Below are positions 17,453 to 26,157 of a stretch of DNA of 45,966 nucleotides, piece after piece. The notes beneath the pieces are model-generated. The model searched no databases. It was not told where the DNA came from and was given only the letters and a program-made list of their open reading frames with translations. The position numbers and the translations under genes are program-made. This DNA comes from Alphaproteobacteria bacterium. Its GTDB lineage: Bacteria; Pseudomonadota; Alphaproteobacteria; UBA828. Position 1 is the stretch's first letter, and every line of letters starts with the position of its first letter. Location of the stretch: the NCBI GenBank assembly GCA_022826665.1, contig JAJDUK010000046.1, positions 1-45,966 on the forward strand, written 5' to 3'.

Positions 17453-19929
17453 CAGACCTTCTTGACGGTCACGAAGAACGTCCGCCCGCGAATCGAATCC
17501 AGGCTCTCGTCCGGATCCTCGGGAATCTCAGGGTTGATCGACGGTTCGGCGTCGAAGACGTTGAAAATGCCGCCCATTAACTCGACGCCATCGAACTCGT
17601 AAGGGTTGCGCCAGCGCACGGACACGTCGTGGCCCACCCACGAGCCGAAGCGGCCGACACTCCCTCTGTAGCCGGTTGTCCCGTAGACGCTCCACTGCGC
17701 CGTGACCTTGCCCCGCGTGCCGCTCAGCGTGACGTGGAGGCGGTTACGGGCAAAGTCGTCCGGCCCCACGAAGTCGAGGGCGCGCTCTTCGTAGTCCTGT
17801 ACATGAGACCAGCGGGCGTCGAGGTCGAAATTCGCCCAATCGGCCGACCACGCCATGTGGGCATGGACGTTGAGGCCCGAAATGTCGACCTCGCCGTCGC
17901 CGAGGATCGGCTTTTCTATTCTTGTGATCAGCCCCGGAGTGCCCGGAACGAGCGGCGGCGCGCGGTGGATGACGTTGCCCGGCGGCAATGTCCCGTGTTC
18001 GTGCTCGTAGTCGATGATGTCCTGCGCGCCGACGACCGTCAGCAGCTTGGAAAGCTTGGTCCAATACCAGTCGGCGCTCACCGAAACGGGGCCGAGCTTG
18101 GTGACGATTCCCGCGCCGTAGCTCTCGCCCCGATCCGGCTCAAGGTCGGGGTTCCCGAAGTTGACCGCCTCCACCTGGTAGCGCCGCTCCGTCGCGTGAT
18201 CGTAGATGCGGGGAACCGACGTGACGCGTGCCGTGTGCAGGCCGCCCAGGTACGGGGCCCTGTCGGCCATGCTCCAATTGCCCCGGAGCGCGAAGTCCGG
18301 GCTCAGCTCGAAGACCGTTTCCATTTGCGCTGCGGTGGTCGCGCCGACGTCGTCATGGTCGCTGTAGCGCCCGGCAAGACCGACGTCCCAGATCCGGTGG
18401 AGCGGGAGCGAAACCTCCAGGAATGGCGAGACGCTGTCGCGTTCGCCGGCAAAGCTGACGCCGAAAGAGCCGATGACGTCGCTCTGCTCCTTGATCACGT
18501 CCCCGGCACCACTGACGTACGTCGTGAGCCATTCACGGCTCTCGCGAACCCACTCCGCTCCCGCCGCCCAGCCGATGGGCCGGCCGCCGATGGTAAAGCT
18601 CGATCCATCGAGCGCGACCCGCGCCTCGCTGCGCCTCGTGAGGTTATCGACGAAGCGGATGACACCCGTGTCCCGGACTACCTCGAGATGACCGGGATCC
18701 GTGGATAGCGGGTTGCGGAGGTCGTAGCTGCCGGCTGCTATAGCCTCCAGAATCGCGGGTTCGTGCACGAAGGTTCCGCCCTGCAAAATGTCGTCGTTCG
18801 AGAACGAGCGCAGGTGCGCGTCGTAGCGGATATCGTCCGTGAGGCCCCCTTCGACGCCGAGCGTGATGTCATGCTCTTGCGCCGTCCAGCGCCAGACGCG
18901 ATCGCCGTGGCTCACAAAGCGGTGGAGGACGAAACCACCACCGCCGGGCAGGGGGAGCCTGTCGGGCAACGGGGCCATGTATAGGCTTGTGTAGTCACTG
19001 TCGGCCACGCGCGCATCGAGATAGACCGACAGGTCTTGGCCGACCGGGTAATCCCCCATGAGGAAGGCGGTTTCCCGTTGCCGCCGTTCCCAGTTCCACT
19101 CGATGTTGCCGTAAGCGAACCCGCATCCCTCGCCAGGGATGCCGTAGGGTTCCGAAAGAGGGCCCGTGTACTGGCTGCCCTCGCAGGGGCCGAGCGAGCG
19201 GGCAACCGGCCCCTGTTCGGTGAAGACGAAGGCCGTATTGCCGGCCACCGAGACGCCGTGCGCGTCGTCGAAGGAGCCGCCGGGAGTCCACGAGGCGCGG
19301 CTGTAGGCGCGATCGACCGAGCGAACCTCGTTGCGGTTGAAGACATCCGCCCCGACGATCAGGTGTCCCGCGCCGATGCTGCCGCCCCATAGCGCGGAGG
19401 CAACACCTGCCTCACCGCCGGAGTCTCGTGGACTTTCGCCGTGAGCCTGGGCCTCGACTCCCTCGAAGCCGCTCCTCAGCACGATGTTGATCGCGCCGGA
19501 GATGGCTTGAGCCCCATGAATGGCAACCGCGCTGGAGCTGAGAATTTCGATACGCTCGATGGCCGATATGGGCAGCGCATCCAGATCAAAGTACGAGTCT
19601 GAAATTCGCCGGCCGTTGATCAGGATCGCGGCACGAAGACCCCCGAGCTTTAGGGGGCGGTGCAGGCCGAAGTAATTGAAGTCATCCCGGCTACGCAGGA
19701 GGTCCCAGACGTTGCGCATGGCGGAGAGGGCAATGTCGTCTCGGTCGATCACGGTAACGGGCCGCAAATTGCCCACCGGTACGCTCGAAATCAGGCTGCC
19801 CACGGAGGTGTCCGCGCCGGCGTCGCCGCCTTGCGCCGGATTCGTTAGTGCCGCCGCCATGAAGACCGCGACGAACGAGATTGCGAGGTGGCGCCGCCGG
19901 GGTGGCGTGAAGCGGCGTGAGCGGCTCAT
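17449..19929 (-). CDS. TonB-dependent outer-membrane receptor
   Basis: Outer-membrane beta-barrel transporter powered by TonB, 826 aa from ATG 19929. The signal peptide has a basic start (SRSRRFTPPRRRHLA) and hydrophobic core FVAVFMAAAL. The plug domain shows VTVIDRDDI, AAILINGRRISDS, LPISAIERIEILSSSAVAIHG, and SGAINIVLRSGFEG. The remainder is the 22-strand barrel with the terminal strand GRTFFVTVKKVW, ending in an aromatic residue as expected. Another start at 19986 is open, but its GGGGAG box is only 3 bases away. No ligand can be inferred from sequence. Coupled to the downstream secreted phosphodiesterase. Confidence 0.9.
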   Translation of the reverse strand: MSRSRRFTPPRRRHLAISFVAVFMAAALTNPAQGGDAGADTSVGSLISSVPVGNLRPVTVIDRDDIALSAMRNVWDLLRSRDDFNYFGLHRPLKLGGLRAAILINGRRISDSYFDLDALPISAIERIEILSSSAVAIHGAQAISGAINIVLRSGFEGVEAQAHGESPRDSGGEAGVASALWGGSIGAGHLIVGADVFNRNEVRSVDRAYSRASWTPGGSFDDAHGVSVAGNTAFVFTEQGPVARSLGPCEGSQYTGPLSEPYGIPGEGCGFAYGNIEWNWERRQRETAFLMGDYPVGQDLSVYLDARVADSDYTSLYMAPLPDRLPLPGGGGFVLHRFVSHGDRVWRWTAQEHDITLGVEGGLTDDIRYDAHLRSFSNDDILQGGTFVHEPAILEAIAAGSYDLRNPLSTDPGHLEVVRDTGVIRFVDNLTRRSEARVALDGSSFTIGGRPIGWAAGAEWVRESREWLTTYVSGAGDVIKEQSDVIGSFGVSFAGERDSVSPFLEVSLPLHRIWDVGLAGRYSDHDDVGATTAAQMETVFELSPDFALRGNWSMADRAPYLGGLHTARVTSVPRIYDHATERRYQVEAVNFGNPDLEPDRGESYGAGIVTKLGPVSVSADWYWTKLSKLLTVVGAQDIIDYEHEHGTLPPGNVIHRAPPLVPGTPGLITRIEKPILGDGEVDISGLNVHAHMAWSADWANFDLDARWSHVQDYEERALDFVGPDDFARNRLHVTLSGTRGKVTAQWSVYGTTGYRGSVGRFGSWVGHDVSVRWRNPYEFDGVELMGGIFNVFDAEPSINPEIPEDPDESLDSIRGRTFFVTVKKVW

Positions 19930-20181
19930 CGGGCGTTTCGGAGTGATCTTCGTGCGGTTGCCGCACGCATAGTCGCGATGGTGCATATGCTCCCCGTCCG
20001 ACACTTGAATTTCCCACTCAATGGCCCTGTCCCATCGGGCGGGCAAGCGTCCGTCAATCGTTGCGAAGGCACAAGAGCCATCTCGTCCAACCATGTCGCC
20101 CTATCATCTCGTCCCACGATGGCAGGCGGCGGGGCCGTGCTGCTATGGTCAGGCCCTCATGCAGAAGCAGAGGAAAAGGGT

Positions 20182-20988
20182 GTGGCGGACACGGAAGCCT
20201 GGCGCGATTTTCTTCCCCTGGCTCATCGGCTGGCCGATGCCTCGGGTGCGGTCATTCTGCGCTATTTCCGGCAATCGCTTGCGATCGAGGACAAGGACCA
20301 CATCGCGGGCTACTCGCCGGTCACGGCGGCTGATCGCGAAGCCGAGGCCGCGATCCGCGCACTGATCAACGAGAGTTGCCCCGACCACGGCATCCTCGGC
20401 GAGGAGCACGGGCACGAGCGCCCCGATGCCCGCTTCACATGGGTTATCGACCCCATCGACGGCACCAAGGCGTTCATCTCCGGCATGACGACCTGGGGCA
20501 CCCTGATTGCGCTGCAGGACCGCGGCCGAGGCATCATCGGCGTGCTGGACCAGCCCTTTCTGCGCGAGCGATTCGTCGGCCACGGCGAAGGCGCCTATCT
20601 CGGCGACCGCCAGCTCGCCGTGCGCTCGTGCCCCGATCTGAGCGGGGCTACTCTCTACGCCACCGAGCCCAACATGTTCACGCCGGCCGAGCTTGCCGCG
20701 TTCGATGCGCTTGCCGCGCGGGTGCGGCTCCGCCGCTTCGGCGCCGATTGCTACGCCTACGGGATGCTCGCCGCCGGCTTCGTCGATCTTGTGGTCGAGG
20801 CGAGCATGAACCCGTGGGACATCGCCGCGTTGATTCCCATCGTCGAAGGCGCCGGCGGCATCGTGACCTCGTGGAATGGCGGCCCGGTCGGCGCCGACGG
20901 CCAGGTGCTGGCGGTGGGCGACCGCCGGCTGCACACGCCCGCGCTCGAAATTCTCGCGCCTGCCGCCGCCAGCGTGGAGCGCTCTTGA
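20182..20988 (+). CDS. hisN: Inositol-monophosphatase-family phosphatase, HisN-like (histidinol-phosphatase type)
   Basis: Mg-dependent phosphatase, 268 aa. The metal-binding motifs are GEEHGHE (about residue 70), WVIDPIDGTKAFI (about 86-98) and WDIAALIPIVEGAGG near 212. The TKAFISGMTTWGTLIAL version is typical of the HisN histidinol-phosphatase subgroup rather than SuhB or CysQ, so histidine biosynthesis is the likely role; assignment by sequence pattern only. The open frame starts further upstream, but AGGAAAAGGG directly precedes GTG 20182, and translation from there gives the family-length N terminus. It is divergent from the receptor gene, with 252 bases between starts. Confidence 0.82.
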   Translation: MADTEAWRDFLPLAHRLADASGAVILRYFRQSLAIEDKDHIAGYSPVTAADREAEAAIRALINESCPDHGILGEEHGHERPDARFTWVIDPIDGTKAFISGMTTWGTLIALQDRGRGIIGVLDQPFLRERFVGHGEGAYLGDRQLAVRSCPDLSGATLYATEPNMFTPAELAAFDALAARVRLRRFGADCYAYGMLAAGFVDLVVEASMNPWDIAALIPIVEGAGGIVTSWNGGPVGADGQVLAVGDRRLHTPALEILAPAAASVERS

Positions 20989-21062
20989 GCATTTCCGCGC
21001 GGCCGTTGCGCGTATTCCGCCCCACTCGTGTTTCGTAGGGCATCTCACAATACGTTCTGTCG

Positions 21063-21335
21063 ATGAAGTTTGCGCACCGAGGTTTGCGGCGGCTCTACAT
21101 ACGGGGCGATGCGAGGCAACTCGATCCCCGATTGGTACCCCGAATTCGGCGCGTGCTGCTCTTGTTGGACGAAGCTACGGAAACACATCACTTGGACCTG
21201 CCAGGATTCCGGCTGCATTCGCTGAAAGGCGACCGTGCTGGCCAATGGAGCGTGTCTGTGACAGCGAACTGGCGTATCGTATTCCGCATCGCTGATGGCG
21301 AAGCGGTCGACGTGGACTTGGTCGACTATCACTGA
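21063..21335 (+). CDS. higB: Type II toxin, RelE/HigB superfamily
   Basis: Small basic protein (90 aa) with the RelE/ParE-like fold signature of HigB-1 or 'killer' toxins: KFAHRGLRRLY at the start, HLDLPGFRLHSLKG in the middle and WSVSVTANWRIVFRIADGEA at the end, where the Arg before FRI is the usual catalytic position of these mRNA interferases. It lies 15 bases before the antitoxin gene; toxin first is the HigBA order. Ribosome-dependent mRNA cleavage is known for the family and inferred here. Confidence 0.9.
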   Translation: MKFAHRGLRRLYIRGDARQLDPRLVPRIRRVLLLLDEATETHHLDLPGFRLHSLKGDRAGQWSVSVTANWRIVFRIADGEAVDVDLVDYH

Positions 21336-21350
21336 GGAAGGAACCGGCGA

Positions 21351-21605
21351 ATGGCGATGTACGATCCGCCTCATCCCGGTGAGATCATCCGCGATGCCGT
21401 GCGCGCCGAGGGCTGGACGATAGCGGAAGCCGCTGCTCGCCTCGGTGTCACGCGGAACACACTGTCCCGCGTGTTGAACGGCAAGGCCGGCGTGTCGCCA
21501 CGCATGGCACTGGCTCTGGAACGGATCGGTTGGAGCGACGCCGGACATTGGGTGCGGATGCAGGGCGCCTACGACCTGGCGCAAGCCCGCGCGTCGGCAG
21601 CCTGA
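21351..21605 (+). CDS. higA: HigA-type antitoxin, HTH XRE family
   Basis: Antitoxin and autorepressor of the upstream HigB-like toxin, 84 aa. It begins with the HigA hallmark YDPPHPGEIIRD, and the helix-turn-helix follows (TIAEAAARLGVTRNTLSRVLNGKAGVSPRMALALERI). GAAGGAA sits 6 to 9 bases before the ATG, giving independent strong translation. Such proteins bind a palindrome in front of the operon; no clear palindrome was found in the 74 bases before higB. Confidence 0.92.
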   Translation: MAMYDPPHPGEIIRDAVRAEGWTIAEAAARLGVTRNTLSRVLNGKAGVSPRMALALERIGWSDAGHWVRMQGAYDLAQARASAA

Positions 21606-21706
21606 CGATAGCTCTCATCTCGCGCTGCGATATCACGGTCGGCGGCTCTGCTCCGACTCTGCGTGAAATCGGGCGACCGTCTTCGGTGCGCTGCTAGGAA
21701 GCAATT

Positions 21707-22561
21707 GTGGCTCGCGGTACCGACATGCACGGAAAGGTCTGCATCGTCACGGGCGCGAACTCGGGGATCGGCAGGGTAACGGCCATCGACCTCGCAGGGC
21801 GGGGCGCGACGGTCGTGCTCGTCTGCCGCAACCACGCCAGCGGCTCCGCCGTGGTGGAGGAGATTGGGCGGCGCGGCGATGATGCGGCGCTGCTCATCGC
21901 TGACCTCGCGTCTCAGCGTCAGGTGCGCGAGGTCGCGGCCGCCTTCCTGAAGCGGTTCGATCGCCTCGACGTGCTGATCAACAACGCCGGCGTCGCCGGC
22001 TGGGGCACCAGGCTCGTGACCGAAGACGGGCTGGAGGCGACCTTCGCGGTGAACCACCTGGCACCCTTCCTGCTGACCTACCTTCTGCTCGACACGCTCA
22101 AGGCGAGCGCGCCGTCGCGTGTGGTGACCGTGAGCTCCGCAGCGCACAAGAGCTTCACCCTCGACCTGGACGATTTGCAGGGCGAGCGCCGCTATTCCGG
22201 CTTCGGCGCCTACGGCCGCTCCAAGCTCGCAAACATCCTCTTCACCCATGAGCTGTCGCGCCGGCTGGAGGGCACCGGCGTCACCGCCAACTGCCTGCAC
22301 CCCGGCGTCGTCGCAACGGGTATCTTCCGCAACATTCCGCGCTGGATGCGCTTCATCCTGACCAGCCCGCTCGTGCTCACTCCCGAGCGCGGCGCGGACA
22401 CGATGATTTATCTCGCCACCGCGCCCGAGCTTGCCGAGGTGAGCGGGCAGTACTTCGTGAAACGCAAGCCCGTGCGCTCGTCGCGCGCCTCACGCGATAC
22501 GGAGACCGCGCGGCGCCTGTGGTGGGCGAGCGAGGTGCTGACGGCGGCGAGCGACACGTAG
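21707..22561 (+). CDS. Short-chain dehydrogenase/reductase (retinol dehydrogenase-like)
   Basis: NAD(P)-dependent oxidoreductase, 284 aa. The Rossmann motif TGANSGIG is near residue 15, then NNAGVAG, the Ser of VVTVSSAAHKS and the catalytic YGRSK. The sequence resembles the RDH/WW-domain oxidoreductase branch of SDRs (TNCLHPGVVATGI). Start is GTG 21707 with TAGGAAG 6 bases upstream; an ATG follows at codon 7. Substrate unknown. It begins 101 bases after higA and is not obviously part of a defined pathway. Confidence 0.88.
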   Translation: MARGTDMHGKVCIVTGANSGIGRVTAIDLAGRGATVVLVCRNHASGSAVVEEIGRRGDDAALLIADLASQRQVREVAAAFLKRFDRLDVLINNAGVAGWGTRLVTEDGLEATFAVNHLAPFLLTYLLLDTLKASAPSRVVTVSSAAHKSFTLDLDDLQGERRYSGFGAYGRSKLANILFTHELSRRLEGTGVTANCLHPGVVATGIFRNIPRWMRFILTSPLVLTPERGADTMIYLATAPELAEVSGQYFVKRKPVRSSRASRDTETARRLWWASEVLTAASDT

Positions 22562-22622
22562 CCGAGACGCCGGCGTGCTACGCTCTCGCAACGGCCAGAT
22601 GCAGCAGTGAAGCGAGGCAAGG

Positions 22623-23636
22623 TTGGAAGCGAAAGGGCAGGGGCCGTTCGTGGTCGAATGCACGCGCGGTCCGGCGGTGGAGAGCCGGCATCTGGTGGAT
22701 GCGGCGGTGGTCGATCCCGCCGGGCGTCTCGTGCAGGGCTGGGGCGAGACCGAAGCGGTGGTCTATCCGCGCTCGGCCATCAAGTCGGTGCAGGTCCTGC
22801 CGCTGCTCGAGAGCGGCGCCGCCGAGCGTTATGCGGTGAGCGACGAGGAGGTCGCGCTCGCCTGCTCGTCGCACAACGGCCAGCCGGCCCATGTCGCCGT
22901 CGTTCGCAACTGGCTCGCACGCGCCGGGCTCAGCGAGGACGACCTCGAATGCGGCCCGCACCTGCCTTACCACACGCCCACCGCCCACGCCTGCGTGCGC
23001 GCCGGCGAGAGCGGAGAGGCGGTCCATAACATGTGCTCGGGCAAGCACAGCGCCTTCCTGGTAACGGCGCAGGCGCAGGGCGAGCCGACGCAGGGCTACA
23101 TCGCACGCGACCATCCGGTGCAGCAGCGGGTCTCGGCCGCCATCGCCGCGCTCTCCGGCTGCGATCTCGACCGGGCGCCGTGGGCCACCGACGGCTGCAG
23201 CATCCCGACCATCGGCCTGCCTCTCTCCGGGCTCGCGCGGGCCGCGGCCAACACCGCGGATCCCTCCCGTCTCGCCGAGGGGCGCCGGGCAGCGATTGCA
23301 CGGGTGCGCCGCGCGGTCGCAGGGCATCCTTTCATGGTCGCAGGCGACGGCCGGGCCTGCACCCGCATCATCGAAACGGCGGGCGAGCGCGTGCTGGTCA
23401 AGTTCGGCGCGGAAGGGGTGTTCTACGCGGCGCTCTACGAAAGCGGCCTCGGGCTCGCGCTGAAGGTGCGCGATGGCGCGACTCGCGCTGCCGATGCCGC
23501 GATCGCGGCCATGCTCGACCGTCTCGGTGTTCTCGACGACCGGGACCGGGAGGCGCTGGCCGATATGCTGGACAAGCCCCTGCGGAATTGGGCGGGCCGC
23601 CTCGTCGGCGCCGTCCGCCCCGCGCAGGACGCATAA
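22623..23636 (+). CDS. Asparaginase, Rhizobium etli AnsA-type (class 3)
   Basis: Hydrolyses L-asparagine to aspartate and ammonia; 337 aa, matching this family, which is unrelated to E. coli AnsB. The two diagnostic motifs are present: SSHNGQPAHV (about residue 79) and CSGKHSAFL (about 138), which carry the Cys-Lys/Ser site of the family. The TTG start at 22623 has GAGG 5 bases upstream and no in-frame ATG is nearby. The next gene follows after 22 bases, so the two are probably co-transcribed. Confidence 0.86.
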   Translation: MEAKGQGPFVVECTRGPAVESRHLVDAAVVDPAGRLVQGWGETEAVVYPRSAIKSVQVLPLLESGAAERYAVSDEEVALACSSHNGQPAHVAVVRNWLARAGLSEDDLECGPHLPYHTPTAHACVRAGESGEAVHNMCSGKHSAFLVTAQAQGEPTQGYIARDHPVQQRVSAAIAALSGCDLDRAPWATDGCSIPTIGLPLSGLARAAANTADPSRLAEGRRAAIARVRRAVAGHPFMVAGDGRACTRIIETAGERVLVKFGAEGVFYAALYESGLGLALKVRDGATRAADAAIAAMLDRLGVLDDRDREALADMLDKPLRNWAGRLVGAVRPAQDA

Positions 23637-23658
23637 CCGTTAGGGAAGAGGAGACGAC

Positions 23659-24408
23659 ATGCTCAGGCTTTCCGATTTCGCGGGCCGGGTGCTGCGCGAG
23701 GACGATCTCGACGATCTGGGCCGGCCCACCGGGGAGGTGATCGAAGAGGCGATCGACGCGGGCCGCACGGACGAAGCCAAGACCCTCGCGCGCAACCTGA
23801 TCCACGAGTGGAAGGGTCTGCACGATCTCTACTGCGACTGGGTTTGGGACTTGCTGACCAAGATCGGCCGCAAGTTCGGCGAGGGCGAGGTCTACGCCAT
23901 GCTGCGCGCCACCCAGGAGACCTGGATGATGAGGCGGACCTGGAAGGGCTTCCGCAGGATGACCGTCGAGCGCCAGGTCACGCTCACCGCCGAGATGATG
24001 CGCGCCCACCGCTGCGGCCCCCGGCAGGAGGGCGACATCGAGGTACTGGAGGACTCGGAGCGCTACACCATCGTCATGGATCCCTGCGGCAGCGGCGGGC
24101 GCATGCGGCGCGGCGATCCGATGGACAAGACCCCCTCGCGCCTCGGTCCGCCCTATAACTTCGGCGCGACGCAGGAGGCGCACTGGTGGAGCTGGGGCCG
24201 CAAAGACGTGCCCTATTACTGCGTTCATTGCGCGCTCAACGAGATTCTGCCGATCGAGTGGGGCGGCTCGCCGCTCTGGGTCACCGACTTCGACCCCGAT
24301 CATTCCAAGCCCTGCCGCTGGCACTTCTACAAGAAGCCCGAGTTGATCCCGGCGGAATACTGGACCCGCCTCGGCAAGGAGAAACCCGCGCAATTCGATG
24401 ACGCCTGA
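23659..24408 (+). CDS. Unknown protein co-transcribed with asparaginase
   Basis: Product of 249 aa, not recognised with certainty. It starts at ATG 23659 with AGAGGAG about 6 bases before. The N-terminal half is helical and rich in acidic and Trp residues (HEWKGLHDLYCDWVWDLL). The C-terminal half has a Cys/His pattern: MDPCGSGGRMRRGD, then PYYCVHCALNE, then KPCRWHFYKKPE. This layout faintly recalls the small-molecule-binding fold of amino-thiazoline carboxylate hydrolase-like proteins, a guess only. No signal peptide or membrane segment. High-GC codon use like its neighbours, so resident rather than recently acquired. Confidence 0.8.
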   Translation: MLRLSDFAGRVLREDDLDDLGRPTGEVIEEAIDAGRTDEAKTLARNLIHEWKGLHDLYCDWVWDLLTKIGRKFGEGEVYAMLRATQETWMMRRTWKGFRRMTVERQVTLTAEMMRAHRCGPRQEGDIEVLEDSERYTIVMDPCGSGGRMRRGDPMDKTPSRLGPPYNFGATQEAHWWSWGRKDVPYYCVHCALNEILPIEWGGSPLWVTDFDPDHSKPCRWHFYKKPELIPAEYWTRLGKEKPAQFDDA

Positions 24409-24439
24409 CGGGCGCGGCGGGGCTGGAACATGAAGAGAG

Positions 24440-24456
24440 CCGGGCCGAAGGCCCGG
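24440..24456. repeat. Intergenic hairpin
   Basis: CCGGGCC (24440-24446) and GGCCCGG (24450-24456) form a perfect 7-bp stem with a GAA loop, 31 bases after the unknown gene's stop. There is no T-run, so it may be a factor-dependent terminator or just a stabilising 3' end. The rest of this 167-base gap is GAGCG-rich with no gene. Confidence 0.4.
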
Positions 24457-24575
24457 ACGGCGTGACTGCGCCGCGCGCGCCGAGCGCACGATCGAGCGGA
24501 GCGAGCGCCCGGCGCCTGAGGGATACAAAAGGATTCAAATTGGACTAAACTAGGAACATCGGGTCAAGAACGACC

Positions 24576-25073
24576 GTGGTGTTCATGTCCGTTTCCGTCT
24601 CCGAATCCGCGCCGTCTCAGCTCGCGCTCGACCTCGCGCGGCCCTGTATCGCCGAGGGCCGGGCGGAGGGGCTGGCCCGTGGCGTCTGCCGGCTGCTCGA
24701 CGAGATGGGGATTTGTCCGCTCGTCGAAGTGCCGCTCGGCACGGGCCGGCGGGCGGACGTGCTGGCGCAGGATGGCAAGGGCCGCTTCGTCATCGTCGAG
24801 ATCAAGAGCGGGCTCGCCGACTTCCGTGCCGACACCAAGTGGCAGGACTATCGAAACCATTGCGACCGACTCTACTTCGCGGTGGGCGACGCGTTTCCGC
24901 TCGACGTGCTGCCGGATAGCGTGGGAGTCATCGTCGCCGACCGCTTCGGCGCCGAGATCAGGCGCGAGGCGCCGCTCCAGCCCATGGCCCAGGGTCTGCG
25001 CCGCAAGCAGGCAATCCGCTTCGGCCGCGTCGCCGCTCACCGGCTCCGCTTCTTCCACGAGGAGCCGGGCTAA
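24576..25073 (+). CDS. mmcB: MmcB-family DNA repair nuclease-like protein
   Basis: Protein of 165 aa with a PD-(D/E)xK nuclease core: RRADVLA (Asp) and FVIVEIKSGLADFRAD (Glu-x-Lys), followed by KWQDYRNHCDRLYFAVG. This matches the alphaproteobacterial MmcB family, named from a damage-inducible gene of Caulobacter. The start is uncertain: tandem GTG codons at 24576/24579 and ATG 24585 are all possible, and no good Shine-Dalgarno decides. It is convergent with the ABC permease gene. Confidence 0.82.
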   Translation: MVFMSVSVSESAPSQLALDLARPCIAEGRAEGLARGVCRLLDEMGICPLVEVPLGTGRRADVLAQDGKGRFVIVEIKSGLADFRADTKWQDYRNHCDRLYFAVGDAFPLDVLPDSVGVIVADRFGAEIRREAPLQPMAQGLRRKQAIRFGRVAAHRLRFFHEEPG

Positions 25074-25158
25074 ACGGTCGCGCCTGAGCCCGACATGGGG
25101 CTCGCCACGTCCGGCGGCGACATGGCGCGGTGTATCGGACTTTGAGTTCGAGCGCCGG

Positions 25159-26157
25159 TCAGGTCAGCCCCTGCTCCTTCCGCCCGCGCACGAGCTGCGA
25201 GAGGGACACGGCCAGGATCAGCGCTGCACCGTTGAACATGTTTTGCACGAACGTGTCGACGCCCAGGAAGTTGAGCCCGGTGATCCCGGTCACCAGGAAG
25301 AACACCGCGATGATCGAGCCCAGCGGGTTGAACCGTCCGGGAACGATGCTCGTCGCGCCGAGGAACGCGGCGGCAAAGGCCGGGAGCAGGAAGGTGAGGC
25401 CTGAGAGCGGGTCGGCGCCGCCCGTCGTGCCCACGTTGATGATGCCGGCGAGCGTGGCGATGACGCTGGATGCCACGAGAGCAACGCCGCGGACGCGTAC
25501 CACGCTGATACCCGAAAGGCGGGCGACTTCGCGTCCGCGGCCCACGAACAGGAGGCGCCGGCCGATGGGCGTGAACTCGAAGACGTACCAGATGATCACA
25601 CCCAGAGCCATCGCGTAGTAGAAGGCCAGCGGAATATCGAAGAGACGATTGACGATGACCCAGTCGATCAGGCCAGGGGACACGCCGCTCAGCGTTTGCG
25701 AGCTGCTGATCCAGAGGATGAGCCCCTGGATGACCGACGCCGTGCCAAGGGTCACGATCAAGGAATGTATTCGGAAGAAGATAATGAAGAATGCATTGAG
25801 GAAGCCGACGATCAGCCCCATGGCCAGGCACGCCAGAACGGCCTGCCATAGCGGCAAGCCCATCTTGGCGTTCAGGACGGCGAGAATCATCGCCGAGAAG
25901 GTCAGAACGGCGGCGACCGAAACGTCGAAGTCGCCCGCCGTGAGCGGGATGATCAGGCCCAGGGTCAGCACGACCAGAACGGCCTGGGAGCCGAATATGA
26001 TGGACGAGAAGGTGGGCCATTGGAGAAAGGATGACGGGGCCACGAAGGCGAAAACCACGATCAACGCGATCCAGGCCAGGATCAGCGCGTACTTTTCCAG
26101 CACGAGAAGCCAATCGACACCCTTCTCCTTGGCAGATACCTCGGTCCCTTCAGCCAT
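25159..26157 (-). CDS. ABC transporter permease, RbsC family
   Basis: Membrane subunit of a sugar-type ABC importer, 332 aa with 8-10 hydrophobic segments. Typical stretches are LTLGLIIPLTAGDFDVSVAA, FRIHSLIVTLGTASVIQG, the coupling-helix region FTPIGRRLLFVGRGREVARLSGI, and GGADPLSGLTFLLPAFAAAFLG. GGAGCAGGT lies before ATG 26157; the longer open frame is inside the ATPase gene and is discarded. Its start overlaps the end of the ATPase gene by 8 bases. Confidence 0.93.
   Translation of the reverse strand: MAEGTEVSAKEKGVDWLLVLEKYALILAWIALIVVFAFVAPSSFLQWPTFSSIIFGSQAVLVVLTLGLIIPLTAGDFDVSVAAVLTFSAMILAVLNAKMGLPLWQAVLACLAMGLIVGFLNAFFIIFFRIHSLIVTLGTASVIQGLILWISSSQTLSGVSPGLIDWVIVNRLFDIPLAFYYAMALGVIIWYVFEFTPIGRRLLFVGRGREVARLSGISVVRVRGVALVASSVIATLAGIINVGTTGGADPLSGLTFLLPAFAAAFLGATSIVPGRFNPLGSIIAVFFLVTGITGLNFLGVDTFVQNMFNGAALILAVSLSQLVRGRKEQGLT

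Noticed and set aside
24553-24584. Possible LexA box before the mmcB-like gene (two GAAC and a GTTC)
   Set aside because: Alphaproteobacterial LexA sites need GAAC or GTTC repeats 7 bases apart; here the spacings are 10 and 9.
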